Shown here: positions 32,584-40,697 of the stretch, in pieces | Layout: each line of letters starts with the position of its first letter | Position numbering within the stretch: position 1 is the stretch's first letter | Notes under the pieces: generated by a model | Told to the model about the DNA's origin: nothing | Database searches by the model: none | The model's input: only the letters and a program-made list of their open reading frames with translations | NCBI GenBank assembly: GCA_023450615.1 | Contig: JAEXGT010000099.1 | Location: forward strand, 1-57,616 | Source of the DNA: Pseudomonadota bacterium | Lineage (GTDB): Bacteria > Pseudomonadota > Alphaproteobacteria > Rhizobiales > Beijerinckiaceae | DNA length: 57,616 bases | Direction: 5' to 3' | Made by a program: the position numbers and the translations under genes

Positions 32584-33683
32584 CGGGAAATCTCCAAGGG
32601 GGCCGTCATGCGGGGATGGGAAAAGCGCCGGAGAACCACGCCGACGAGAAGAAGTCCTGCGGCCAAGGCTCCGATCTGCACAACGCCCGACGGCCAAAGA
32701 AGTGTCACGCCCGCAAGAGCCGCAAGCGCGAGATTGAGCACGAAGACATGCGTGACCACGGACATGACGGAAAAGCCGTTATCGGTGGCACGCTGATAGA
32801 AGTGGCTGCGATGCGCCTCCCACACCCGCTCGCGCTTCGCGAGACGGCGGAAGAGCGTGATGGTCGCATCCATCAGGTAATAGAGCGGCAGCAGGAGGGC
32901 GGCGGCAAATGTTCCGTTGCGCGCCAGAATGAGAAGAAAGAAGCCGACGATCAAGCCGATCGGCAGCGAGCCGACGTCGCCCAGGAAAAGCCGCGCCACG
33001 GGCTTGTTGAAGATCGCAAATCCCAGAAGTGCGCCGCACAGGGCGCTCGCGATCAAAGGACTTACGCCAAGCGTGAAGATGGAGAAAACACCGTCAACAT
33101 GGATGCCGAGAAAGGCAATGAAGGCCGTGATCGGCACCATTTCGGCGACGGTGATCCAGTCGAGACCATCCATGAAATTCACGAGGTTCACGAACCAGAC
33201 GCCACCAACGATCAGAACGGTAAGCTCCAGCCAATGCGGCACTACATCCGGCAGGAAGCGGAAATTCACGGTCGCAGCCACGATGACCAGAGAGACCGCA
33301 AAGAACTGCAGCACCAGGCGCGGAATGGTAGGAAGCGGGCGGATGTCGTCGCAGGCTCCGACAACGGCCAGCAGAACCGCGCAGCCAAGCACGATCACTG
33401 CCGGATCTCTTCTCAGGTAGAAGGAGAGAATGCCGCGCAGGCCTTTTTCCGGACAGGCGCATTCGGGAGCCCAGGGAGAGAAGACGGCGCCTGCCACGAC
33501 CACGAGCAGCAATGCCGCCATGATCGCGATGCCGCCGCCTTGCGGCGTCGGCGTCTTATGGCTCGAACGTGCATTGGGCCGGGCCAGCGCATAGCGAATG
33601 AGAAGAGGCCGCAGGAGAACGATCAGGACGCAGGTCAGCACCGCCGATACGGGAAGGGCGAGCAGGTAATGGTCAGCCAGCAT
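32580..33683 (-). CDS. MraY/WecA-family undecaprenyl-phosphate sugar-1-phosphate transferase
   Basis: 367 residues with about ten transmembrane helices. Family signatures are ARPNARSSHKTPTPQGGGIA near residue 40, NFMDGLDWITVAEMV for Mg2+/nucleotide binding, and VARLFLGDVGSLPIGLIVGF. A cytoplasmic HRSHFYQRAT loop follows. These enzymes move a sugar phosphate from a UDP-sugar onto undecaprenyl phosphate and so start O-antigen, enterobacterial common antigen or exopolysaccharide repeat units at the inner membrane. It overlaps the upstream epimerase gene by 11 bases and the downstream one by four, so all three are co-translated. Confidence 0.88.
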   Translation of the reverse strand: MLADHYLLALPVSAVLTCVLIVLLRPLLIRYALARPNARSSHKTPTPQGGGIAIMAALLLVVVAGAVFSPWAPECACPEKGLRGILSFYLRRDPAVIVLGCAVLLAVVGACDDIRPLPTIPRLVLQFFAVSLVIVAATVNFRFLPDVVPHWLELTVLIVGGVWFVNLVNFMDGLDWITVAEMVPITAFIAFLGIHVDGVFSIFTLGVSPLIASALCGALLGFAIFNKPVARLFLGDVGSLPIGLIVGFFLLILARNGTFAAALLLPLYYLMDATITLFRRLAKRERVWEAHRSHFYQRATDNGFSVMSVVTHVFVLNLALAALAGVTLLWPSGVVQIGALAAGLLLVGVVLRRFSHPRMTAPLEISR

Positions 33684-34680
33684 GGTATTCTTTGTACCAC
33701 TGCACGAAGCGGTTGACGCCGTCCTTCAACGATGTCGAGGGCGCAAAACCCACGTCGCGGCGCAGGTCCGTCACGTCGGCGCGGGTTTCCAGCACGTCGC
33801 CGGGCGGCAGGGCCACGTTTACGCGGTTGGCCTTTTTGCCCAGCGCGTCCTCAATGATGGCGATGAGGTCGTTCACCTCTTCCGGGTTGTCGTTGCCGAT
33901 ATTGTAGACTCGGTGCGGGGCGGCGCTCGTGGCGGGATCGGGATTCTCCGCGTTCCAGTCCGGGTTCGCGGCGGGGGCCTTGTCGACGAGCCGCACGATG
34001 CCTTCCACGATGTCGTCCACATAGGTGAAGTCGCGCCAGACCTTGCCGGCATTGGCCACCTGAATCTCACGTCCTTCGGCGATGGCGTGCGTGAACTTGT
34101 AGACCGCCATGTCCGGGCGGCCCCAGGGACCGTAGACCGTGAAGAAGCGCAGGCCCGTCGAGGGCAGGCCAAAGAGCGAGGCGTAGGAATGCGCCATCAT
34201 CTCGTTGGCCTTCTTGGTGGCGGCGTAAAGGCTGATCGGGTGATCCGTGCCGTCGTGCTCGGAGAAGGGCAGCTTGCGGTTGGCGCCGTAGACCGAACTC
34301 GACGAGGCATAGACGAGGTGCTGGATGCCGCCATGACGACAGGCTTCCAGCATGTTCATGAAGCCCATGAGGTTCGACGAGGCGTAGGGCATCGGATCGA
34401 CGAAGCGTACGCCGGGCTGGGCGGCGAGATGGATCACGCGCTCGAAACGGTGGCGCTGAAAGAGGTCGCGGGTCGCCTGAGGATCGGAAAGATCGACGCG
34501 TTCGCCCTGGAAACTGTTGCGGGGGCTGAGCCTGCCGAAGCGGGCCTCCTTGAGGCTCACGTCGTAATAGGGCGTGAAGCAATCCACGCCGACTACCTGA
34601 TGGCCCAGGGCCAGGAGGCGTTCGACCACGTGAAAGCCGATGAAACCGGCAGCCCCGGTCACCAGGATGGGTGAAGACAT
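33673..34680 (-). CDS. UDP-glucuronate 4-epimerase-like NAD-dependent epimerase (LpsL/CapI type)
   Basis: 335 residues. ILVTGAAGFIGFHVVERLLA binds NAD, GVDCFTPYYDVSLKEARFG is the GAE-family stretch, and SSSSVYGANRKLPFSEHDGT is the Ser region. ISLYAATKKANEMMAHSYAS holds Y-x3-K, followed by GLRFFTVYGPWGRPDMAVYK. The YYD-LK and GPWGRPDMA wording separates UDP-glucuronate 4-epimerases from GalE. It would supply UDP-galacturonate for lipopolysaccharide or exopolysaccharide. It is the first gene of the three-gene operon. Lipid A and core of many Rhizobiales contain galacturonic acid, which fits. Confidence 0.88.
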   Translation of the reverse strand: MSSPILVTGAAGFIGFHVVERLLALGHQVVGVDCFTPYYDVSLKEARFGRLSPRNSFQGERVDLSDPQATRDLFQRHRFERVIHLAAQPGVRFVDPMPYASSNLMGFMNMLEACRHGGIQHLVYASSSSVYGANRKLPFSEHDGTDHPISLYAATKKANEMMAHSYASLFGLPSTGLRFFTVYGPWGRPDMAVYKFTHAIAEGREIQVANAGKVWRDFTYVDDIVEGIVRLVDKAPAANPDWNAENPDPATSAAPHRVYNIGNDNPEEVNDLIAIIEDALGKKANRVNVALPPGDVLETRADVTDLRRDVGFAPSTSLKDGVNRFVQWYKEYHAG

Positions 34681-34714
34681 GAAAAGAAACCCGCGTCGTT
34701 AGATGGCGGGCACC

Positions 34715-34841
34715 TTAGCGCATCGTGCGGAAAAGTGGACCGGTTTTCACTAGCGCAGCCCGCTGGGTCCGCAATAACGACGCGCCGCACAATAAGGAAG
34801 CACGGGATCGTTCCGAAAAGTGAAAAATCCACTTTAAAGTC
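34715..34841. repeat. intergenic palindromic repeat cluster
   Basis: The gap holds GCGGAAAAGTGGACCGGTTT (34727-34746) and, further on, CCGAAAAGTGAAAAATCCAC. Both resemble the short GGAAAAGTGG/ACCGGTTTT intergenic repeats scattered through Hyphomicrobiales genomes. No coding sequence is seen. They may cap the 3' end of mRNA or bind nucleoid proteins; this is not shown here. Confidence 0.5.
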
Positions 34842-35735
34842 TTATGCTTGAGCGGCCTTGGGCCAATCCGCGACACCCTGCTGGCCCGATGCGTCCAGAA
34901 TGATGGATTGCCTCTCCCTGGCGACGAAGGCGGTGGGCATCACGCGTTGCATCTCGGTTTCCAGGGCCTTGATGAAGCTGTCGTCGTGGCCCGGATAGAT
35001 GTGAAAGATGGCCAGAGATTTCACGCCAGCTCCCTGAGCGAGCTCCACGCCCTTCTCCCAGGTGGAATGGCCCCAGCCCCGGCAGCGCGGATATTCGGCC
35101 TCGGAGAACATGCCGTCATAGATCATGAAATCCGCATCGCGTACGAATTCGGTGAGCGCCTTGTCCGGCCACGCTTCGGAGTGCTCCACGTCGCTGATGT
35201 AGCAGACGCTGCGGTTGCCGTGCCTGAAGCGGTAACCGGTGGCGCCGCCCGGATGGTTCAGGGAATGGGTCGTGACGACGGCGCCGTCGTCGAATGTCAG
35301 GGTTTCTCCGGCCTTGAATCCCACATGCTCGAAACGGGCCGGGAACTGGCTGAGGCGCACCGGAAAGAGCGGGGGCGAGAACAGCTTGTCGAGGGGTTCC
35401 ATGGCGCTGTCGCCATCGAGATTGCCGCAATAGGTGCGCACGAGGCGCTCCTTGGTCAGCGCCGGCTTGAAGAAGGGCAGGCCGCCCACATGGTCGAGAT
35501 GCAGGTGGCTGAGAAGAATGTCGACGGTATCGGGAACATCGTCGCCGAGGGCGTTGCCCAGCGCGGAAATCCCGGTCCCGGCATCGACGATGAAGAGGCG
35601 CTCGCCGCAGCGGATCTCGACGCAGGCCGTATGGCCGCCAAATTCCACGAACTGAGGTCCAGATGCGCAGGTGGAGCCGCGAATGCCCCAAAAGCGGACC
35701 TGAAGCTCGTCAGAAGATGCAACTCGGCTTACCAT
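34842..35735 (-). CDS. MBL-fold metallo-hydrolase
   Basis: 297 residues from ATG 35735; an in-frame GTG at 35783 would add 16 residues, and neither start has a strong ribosome-binding site. The metal motif is ILLSHLHLDHVGGLPFF (H-x-H-x-D-H). Further ligands fit TTHSLNHPGGATGYRFRH, YISDVEHSE and the late FHIYPGHDD. The N-terminus LQVRFWGIRGSTCASGPQFV is shared with phosphodiesterase-like members (PhnP and cyclic-nucleotide relatives), so a phosphodiester substrate is plausible. It is cytosolic. It lies downstream of the degenerate ABC gene on the same strand's far side, with separate transcription likely. Confidence 0.83.
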   Translation of the reverse strand: MVSRVASSDELQVRFWGIRGSTCASGPQFVEFGGHTACVEIRCGERLFIVDAGTGISALGNALGDDVPDTVDILLSHLHLDHVGGLPFFKPALTKERLVRTYCGNLDGDSAMEPLDKLFSPPLFPVRLSQFPARFEHVGFKAGETLTFDDGAVVTTHSLNHPGGATGYRFRHGNRSVCYISDVEHSEAWPDKALTEFVRDADFMIYDGMFSEAEYPRCRGWGHSTWEKGVELAQGAGVKSLAIFHIYPGHDDSFIKALETEMQRVMPTAFVARERQSIILDASGQQGVADWPKAAQA

Positions 35736-35831
35736 TTTTGAAACATGCCCAGCGGAAAACCCCGTATCTGTGCGATGCCGCACATGACATTCAGATGACC
35801 CCAGCTCTTCCGGATAAGCAAGTCTGGGCTG

Positions 35832-38351
35832 TCATGCACTCAGCGCCTCCGGTTGCTGTGCGCGGGGAACCAGCACAGGTTCGCCGCGCTCAAAACGGAT
35901 AACGGCATCGAAGGGCGGTTGATCCATCGCGGAAGAAATGGCGGGCGTCACGATGACCAGCCCGCGCCCGATCATGGAGCGGCGAAGCGCCGCCACGAGC
36001 CTGTCGGCGGCAGGGCCGGGCAGGCCGTCGAGGGCCCGTTGGACCACCAGCAGGCTCGGACGGCGCACGAGGCAGCGCACCAGATCGACGGCGGCGATCT
36101 CGGTGAGGCTCAGGTCGTCGCCTTGCACGTCGATGGGAAGATCGAGCCCGATGCGCGAGACCTCTCCATCAAGGCCGCGTTCGGTGAGCACGCGGCGGAT
36201 TACGCCCTGTACAGCTTCCGCCGCGCCCGCCTGATCGGCGGCGATGCGCCCGAAGAGCAGGTTGTCCTGCACGCTCGCGGCGGAGCAGAACCGCTCCTGA
36301 TCGTAGAACTCGATGGCGGGCCGCAGGCTGAGGGGCAGCATGCGGGCGAAGTCGCCGCGCGCGGTCAGGATCCGCGCCTCGAGCGCCTCATCCATCAGAC
36401 CCAGGCGATGGCGGCTTTCATTGTAGCGCAGTGCCAGGCCGATCAGGCGCTCCTGGTCGCGCCCGGGACGCCGCTGCCCGTTCTGCCGCTCCACGAGATC
36501 CTGAAAGTAAGGCCGGTCGGATGCGGAGAAGAACGAGAAACGCTCGAAGAGGGGATGCCCGTCCGGGATGTCGGCGAAGATCTCCACCATGCTGGTGGCG
36601 ATGGACAGACCGATCCCGCTCAGGGTCTTGGTCAGGTCGTTCGCCTCCAATAGGGCGCGTACGAAAGGATGGGAGGAGAGCCGGTCCTGCTGGAACGTGT
36701 CGCCCACCGGCTGGCCGAACAGCAGGTTCTCGCCGATCGTGGCGTAGCGGTTGTAGCGCGCTGCGTCGAAGGGATCGACGAAGCGGTCGAGGCCTTCCTC
36801 GCGCAAGGCCGCCTGCACGAAGCGCCGCGCCTCCACGATGGCCGCCGCAATCGCAGGCTCGCGCTTGGGGTCGAGGGTGCCGGACAGGCCACGAGCATGG
36901 GTCAGTCGTTCGAGGCCCGCAACCGCAATGGCGTCGGAAAGGCGGTGTTCGAGTTCCTCTGCCGGAGCGCTGCAGCCATAGAGCAGGTTCTCCCGCAGGC
37001 TGCCTTCGATGAGTACCGTGTCGCCTGCAAGCGCGATGCGCTGGCTGCGCTCGAGAGGATTGGCGTCGAGCAGATCGACGCCGCCATAGGTGATGCTCCC
37101 GATCGACGGATGGAGTTGCCCGCTCATGAGGGCGGCAAGCAGGCGCGGGCCGGAATCGCCATCGCCGATCAGGGCCACATGCGACGGAAAGGCGAGATTC
37201 AGGTTGACGCCGGAAACCCGTGCGCCGCTCGCGGGGTCATAGGCCGAGACTCCCTGAGCCACCAGCGTGCCGTTCTCGGGCAGGGCCGCGGTGCCCTTCC
37301 TGACGTCGCGGGGCTTCAGGCTGGAAAGGGTTTTCGACACATCGGAAAGCAGCGCGCGGGCGCGCAAGGCCATGCGCTGCCATTGCACGATCTCGCGCAC
37401 GCCATAGGCCGCGAGCGCCGAGGCGAGAGCGCAGGCCGCGACCATGCCCGCCGTCAGCGGACGGCTTTGCGCAAACCACGCGCCGAGCGCCAGCACCGCG
37501 ATGGGAGCCAGCATCAGCACGATGGAGGAAGTGGAATCGATGAGGGCGAGGCGGTATTCGCGCCGCGCCACCGGTCGATGGCCCTCGATAAGGAGGTTGC
37601 GCACCCGGTCCCGCTCGTAGAAGCCCGTGCCATGGGCGCGCATGGCCGGGATGCGGTGTTCGAGGCTGGCGAGAATGCCCTCGGCGACAGCGCCTTCCCG
37701 ATGCCGCGCGGCCGTGGCGTCAAACCGCAGCAAGGCGCGCCGCGCGTTCAGGATGGCGCCGATGCTCAGGACCCCCGCGAGGGCGGCGCCGAGCGACCAA
37801 TCCATCACGAGCACATAGGCGAAGCACAGGCCGATCATGCCGCCGAGCTTGACCGGAACGAAGAGGCTGAGGCCCAGCACCGAATTTTCGCGGGCGAGCC
37901 CGTGGGCCGCCAGAGTGGTTGCGGTCGAAAGATCGTCCTGTGCCGAGGGCGGCGCCTTGAGGATGGCGTCGAGCGCCACGGCCCGGAGCTTCCCGAGGGC
38001 CCGAGAGCCGATGCTGACGGCGATCGCATCGAGGGCGATCAGCAGCAACGCGATGAGGACGGGAACGAGAAGGATGCCCAGAATGGAGGCGAGCCCGAAA
38101 GCTTCCGGGCCGAGCGTGACGCCCGGGAACAATACGAGCGGTCTCGGCCAAAGGTCGGCGGGCGGCGTAATCGCGATGCGCAGCAATGTGCCCGAAGCGG
38201 AGCCGGTCCCATCGACCGCCCGGTCCACGATGGTGCGGATCAGCTCGAGACCGGCAATCAGGAAAAAGCCGGCAACAACCAAGAGCCCGAAGCCGAGGAT
38301 GTGACGGAATGGAGAAGTCTTCCAAGCCAGGCGCAATGGGTCGCGCTCCAT
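35832..38351 (-). CDS. ABC-exporter-like membrane protein with degenerate ATPase (pseudo-ATPase)
   Basis: 839 residues. The N-terminal 330 residues are an ABC exporter-type membrane domain (about six helices). The rest looks like ABC ATPase sequence with the catalytic residues gone. Walker A is ALIGDGDSGPRLL (395-405) with Pro402 where Lys should be. The signature is LSLTE (747-751) instead of LSGGQ. Walker B is SLLVVQRALDGL (766-777) with Gln-Arg for Asp-Glu, and the H-loop reads IVTPA with Pro for His. Three copies of the post-Q-loop motif occur: ENLLYG 454-459, ENLLFG 541-546, DNLLFG 696-701. The frame is intact and well coded, so this is not simple decay. The role is unknown, possibly structural or sensory. 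Confidence 0.8.
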   Translation of the reverse strand: MERDPLRLAWKTSPFRHILGFGLLVVAGFFLIAGLELIRTIVDRAVDGTGSASGTLLRIAITPPADLWPRPLVLFPGVTLGPEAFGLASILGILLVPVLIALLLIALDAIAVSIGSRALGKLRAVALDAILKAPPSAQDDLSTATTLAAHGLARENSVLGLSLFVPVKLGGMIGLCFAYVLVMDWSLGAALAGVLSIGAILNARRALLRFDATAARHREGAVAEGILASLEHRIPAMRAHGTGFYERDRVRNLLIEGHRPVARREYRLALIDSTSSIVLMLAPIAVLALGAWFAQSRPLTAGMVAACALASALAAYGVREIVQWQRMALRARALLSDVSKTLSSLKPRDVRKGTAALPENGTLVAQGVSAYDPASGARVSGVNLNLAFPSHVALIGDGDSGPRLLAALMSGQLHPSIGSITYGGVDLLDANPLERSQRIALAGDTVLIEGSLRENLLYGCSAPAEELEHRLSDAIAVAGLERLTHARGLSGTLDPKREPAIAAAIVEARRFVQAALREEGLDRFVDPFDAARYNRYATIGENLLFGQPVGDTFQQDRLSSHPFVRALLEANDLTKTLSGIGLSIATSMVEIFADIPDGHPLFERFSFFSASDRPYFQDLVERQNGQRRPGRDQERLIGLALRYNESRHRLGLMDEALEARILTARGDFARMLPLSLRPAIEFYDQERFCSAASVQDNLLFGRIAADQAGAAEAVQGVIRRVLTERGLDGEVSRIGLDLPIDVQGDDLSLTEIAAVDLVRCLVRRPSLLVVQRALDGLPGPAADRLVAALRRSMIGRGLVIVTPAISSAMDQPPFDAVIRFERGEPVLVPRAQQPEALSA

Positions 38352-38519
38352 GACATCCCCCTGTCAATTTTCCCATAGGTCATGTTTCGGGGGTGAAACT
38401 AGCGAAGCAAGGCCCCTCCGGCCAGCCCAATCTCTGCAATTCGCCCCTCGCCGCCCAGGTTCTCGCCCCTATGTGACCTTTCCCATGTCCATTTTCAGCG
38501 AGGGAGAGCGGGCTCCATT

Positions 38520-39074
38520 ATGTCGTCGTCCCTGCCGATCGATCCGGTCTTCCAGCTCATCCTCGAGGTTCCCGGGCGGACGCCGTCGCCCGCTCTGCCG
38601 GGCCGCCTGAAGAGGCTTTTCGAGGAATTGTCCGAAACGGATCCCGCCCATTCTTTGGAGGATATCGAGGACCAGATCTGGACGCTCTGGAGCGCCCACG
38701 AGGACCGGCTGGCGGAGGAGACGCTGGCGGCGGCCGTGGAGGCTATCGCCTCGGGCGAATTGCAGAAGGCTAGGCCGCTGCTCGATCACCTCGTGGTCAA
38801 GCACCCCGATTGGGCGGAAGCCTGGAACAAGCGCGCGACGCTCGCCTATATCGAACAACGCGATGCGGACAGCCTGCTCGACATCGCCCAGACCCTGAGG
38901 CTGGAGCCCCGCCATTTCGGCGCCATCACGGGCTTCGGCAATGTATGCCTGCGCAACGGTCACCTCAACGAAGCCCGCGCGGCCTTCCAGATCGCGCTCG
39001 CCATCAACCCGCACATGGAAGAGTTGCGCGACATGCTTGAGAGTTTGTCACCACACAATCTGATGCTGCACTAG
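38520..39074 (+). CDS. TPR-repeat protein
   Basis: 184 residues without a signal peptide. The second half is built of tetratricopeptide helices: AIASGELQKARPLLDHLVVK, PDWAEAWNKRATLAYIEQRD and GNVCLRNGHLNEARAAFQIA. The first 70 residues are a less typical helical cap. TPR proteins act as protein-binding scaffolds in the cytosol; the partner is unknown. It starts a plus-strand run with the YkvA and mmcB genes, each about 45-70 bases apart. Confidence 0.8.
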   Translation: MSSSLPIDPVFQLILEVPGRTPSPALPGRLKRLFEELSETDPAHSLEDIEDQIWTLWSAHEDRLAEETLAAAVEAIASGELQKARPLLDHLVVKHPDWAEAWNKRATLAYIEQRDADSLLDIAQTLRLEPRHFGAITGFGNVCLRNGHLNEARAAFQIALAINPHMEELRDMLESLSPHNLMLH

Positions 39075-39119
39075 GATCTTACGATTGGCCGGGGCGGGAA
39101 TAGGGACAAAACCAAGACG

Positions 39120-39506
39120 ATGAGGCTCGGCACGCAGCTGAAGAGTTGGGCCGGCGCTCTCAAACAGGATGTGGTCGCTCTCTACATCGCTGCCCGGGAT
39201 CCGCGGGTGCCATGGTATGTCAAGGCAGCCGCGATGGGGATTGCCGCCTACGCGCTCAGCCCCATCGATCTTATTCCAGATTTCATTCCCGTACTGGGCT
39301 ATCTCGACGAGTTGATCATCCTGCCTGTCGCCATCGCTCTCGTGATCAGGATGATTCCGGCTTCGCTCATGGCGGAGTTTCGGGACGAGGCGCGGAGGCG
39401 ATCCGAACGCCCTGTCAGCCGGATAGCGGCGATGGCGATCGCGGCTCTCTGGATATCGGCCGCAGGTTTTCTTCTCTGGATCTTCTGGCCCACTCCAGCA
39501 CCGTGA
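39120..39506 (+). CDS. YkvA/DUF1232 membrane protein
   Basis: 128 residues. The family core is WYVKAAAMGIAAYALSPIDL then IPDFIPVLGYLDELIILPVA, with the SPIDLIPDFIP signature. A second hydrophobic helix, AAMAIAALWISAAGFLLWIF, ends the protein. The function of the family is unknown. It lies between the TPR and mmcB genes on the same strand. Confidence 0.87.
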   Translation: MRLGTQLKSWAGALKQDVVALYIAARDPRVPWYVKAAAMGIAAYALSPIDLIPDFIPVLGYLDELIILPVAIALVIRMIPASLMAEFRDEARRRSERPVSRIAAMAIAALWISAAGFLLWIFWPTPAP

Positions 39507-39576
39507 GTCAGTTCGCGCTTCATGCGCGACATTCCTGCCGTTGCGGGCGCACGAAGCGGAACGCTACTCTGCGCCC

Positions 39577-40074
39577 ATGTCCGATTCGTCCGCTGTTCTT
39601 CGCTCCAGCATCATCCTTCCCGCCGATGGGCGGCAATCGCCCGTGGCCGCGGGCATTCAGCGCGGCGTGCGGCGGCTGTTCGCCGAACTCGGCCATGTGA
39701 CGCTGCCTGAATTCACCCTGGCGAACGGACGGCGCGCCGACCTGATTGCGCTTGCGCCCGACGGTTCGCTCACTATCGTCGAAATCAAGTCGAGCATTGC
39801 GGATTTCCGGGCCGACCGGAAATGGCCGGATTACGAAGATTTCTGCGACCGGTTCTATTTCGCGATCCCCGAGACCGTGCCTTTCGACATCCTGCCGGAG
39901 GATCGCGGACTCATCATCGCCGACAGTTTCGGCGCGGCTTTCATGCGGGAATCGCTGCATCATCCGCTCGCAGGCGCGCGCCGCAAGGCGGTGACGTTGC
40001 GCTTCGCCCATGCGGCGGCCTCCGCCCTACACGCGCTGGCCGATCCGGACAGGATCGCGGACGGACGCCTGTAG
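39577..40074 (+). CDS. mmcB: MmcB-family DNA repair protein (PD-(D/E)XK-like)
   Basis: 165 residues from ATG 39577 (a TTG 36 bases earlier was rejected). The restriction-endonuclease-like core is visible: RRADLIALAPDGSLTIVEIK then SS (D ... E-x-K), followed by DFRADRKWPDYEDFCDRFYF. MmcB was described in Caulobacter as a mitomycin-C resistance protein of the damage response. I searched the 280 bases upstream for the LexA box GTTC-N7-GTTC and did not find one. It is convergent with the regA-like gene, with five bases between stops. Confidence 0.85.
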   Translation: MSDSSAVLRSSIILPADGRQSPVAAGIQRGVRRLFAELGHVTLPEFTLANGRRADLIALAPDGSLTIVEIKSSIADFRADRKWPDYEDFCDRFYFAIPETVPFDILPEDRGLIIADSFGAAFMRESLHHPLAGARRKAVTLRFAHAAASALHALADPDRIADGRL

Positions 40075-40079
40075 AAGTT

Positions 40080-40637
40080 TCAGCGCGGCGCGCGCTTGGC
40101 CAGGATGCGCTGCAACGTGCGGCGGTGCATGTTGAGCCGGCGTGCGGTTTCCGAGACATTGCGACCGCACAATTCGTAGACCCGCTGAATGTGCTCCCAG
40201 CGCACCCGGTCCGCGGACATGGGGTTTTCCGGCGGCAGTGCGCGCTCGCCCGGCTGAGCCATGAGAGCGGCATGGATTTCATCCGCATCCGCAGGTTTTG
40301 CGAGGTAATCGAAAGCCCCCATCTTCACCGCCGTCACGGCGGTGGCGATGTTGCCGTATCCGGTGAGAATGACGCCGCGCGCATCGGGGCGACGGTTTTT
40401 CAGGCGCTCGATGACATCGAGGCCGTTGCCGTCGCCGAGGCGCATGTCGATCACGGCGAAGGCCGGCGGCTCGGTGTCGATCGCGGCAATGCCATCAGCC
40501 ACGCTTTCGGCGACACGCACCTGATAGCCGCGGCCTTCCATGGCGCGGGCGAGACGGGTCGAGAAAGGCCGGTCGTCATCCACGATCAACAGGCTCTTGT
40601 CTGCCCGATCCTCGAACGCAACAGGCGCATCGGCCAT
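40080..40637 (-). CDS. regA: redox response regulator RegA/ActR/PrrA
   Basis: 185 residues from ATG 40637, which has AGGAG upstream; in-frame ATGs at 40655 and 40688 were rejected. The receiver domain has LLIVDDDRPFSTRLARAM, the phospho-acceptor in FAVIDMRLGDGNGLDVIERL, the Thr in VILTGYGNIATAVTAVKMGA and the Lys in FDYLAKP. A proline-rich linker leads to a Fis-type helix-turn-helix, NVSETARRLNMHRRTLQRIL, almost invariant in this family. RegA switches photosynthesis, respiration, nitrogen and carbon fixation genes with oxygen. It lies 60 bases downstream of its kinase gene. Confidence 0.93.
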   Translation of the reverse strand: MADAPVAFEDRADKSLLIVDDDRPFSTRLARAMEGRGYQVRVAESVADGIAAIDTEPPAFAVIDMRLGDGNGLDVIERLKNRRPDARGVILTGYGNIATAVTAVKMGAFDYLAKPADADEIHAALMAQPGERALPPENPMSADRVRWEHIQRVYELCGRNVSETARRLNMHRRTLQRILAKRAPR

Positions 40638-40697
40638 CAGAACATCTCCTTGCATTGGGAAAAATTCCTTCTTGAAAACAAGGCTCAAGAGCCTGTT

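Noticed and set aside
39300..39576. LexA box expected before mmcB
   Set aside because: No GTTC-N7-GTTC or close variant was found; GTTCGCGCTTC lacks the second half-site.
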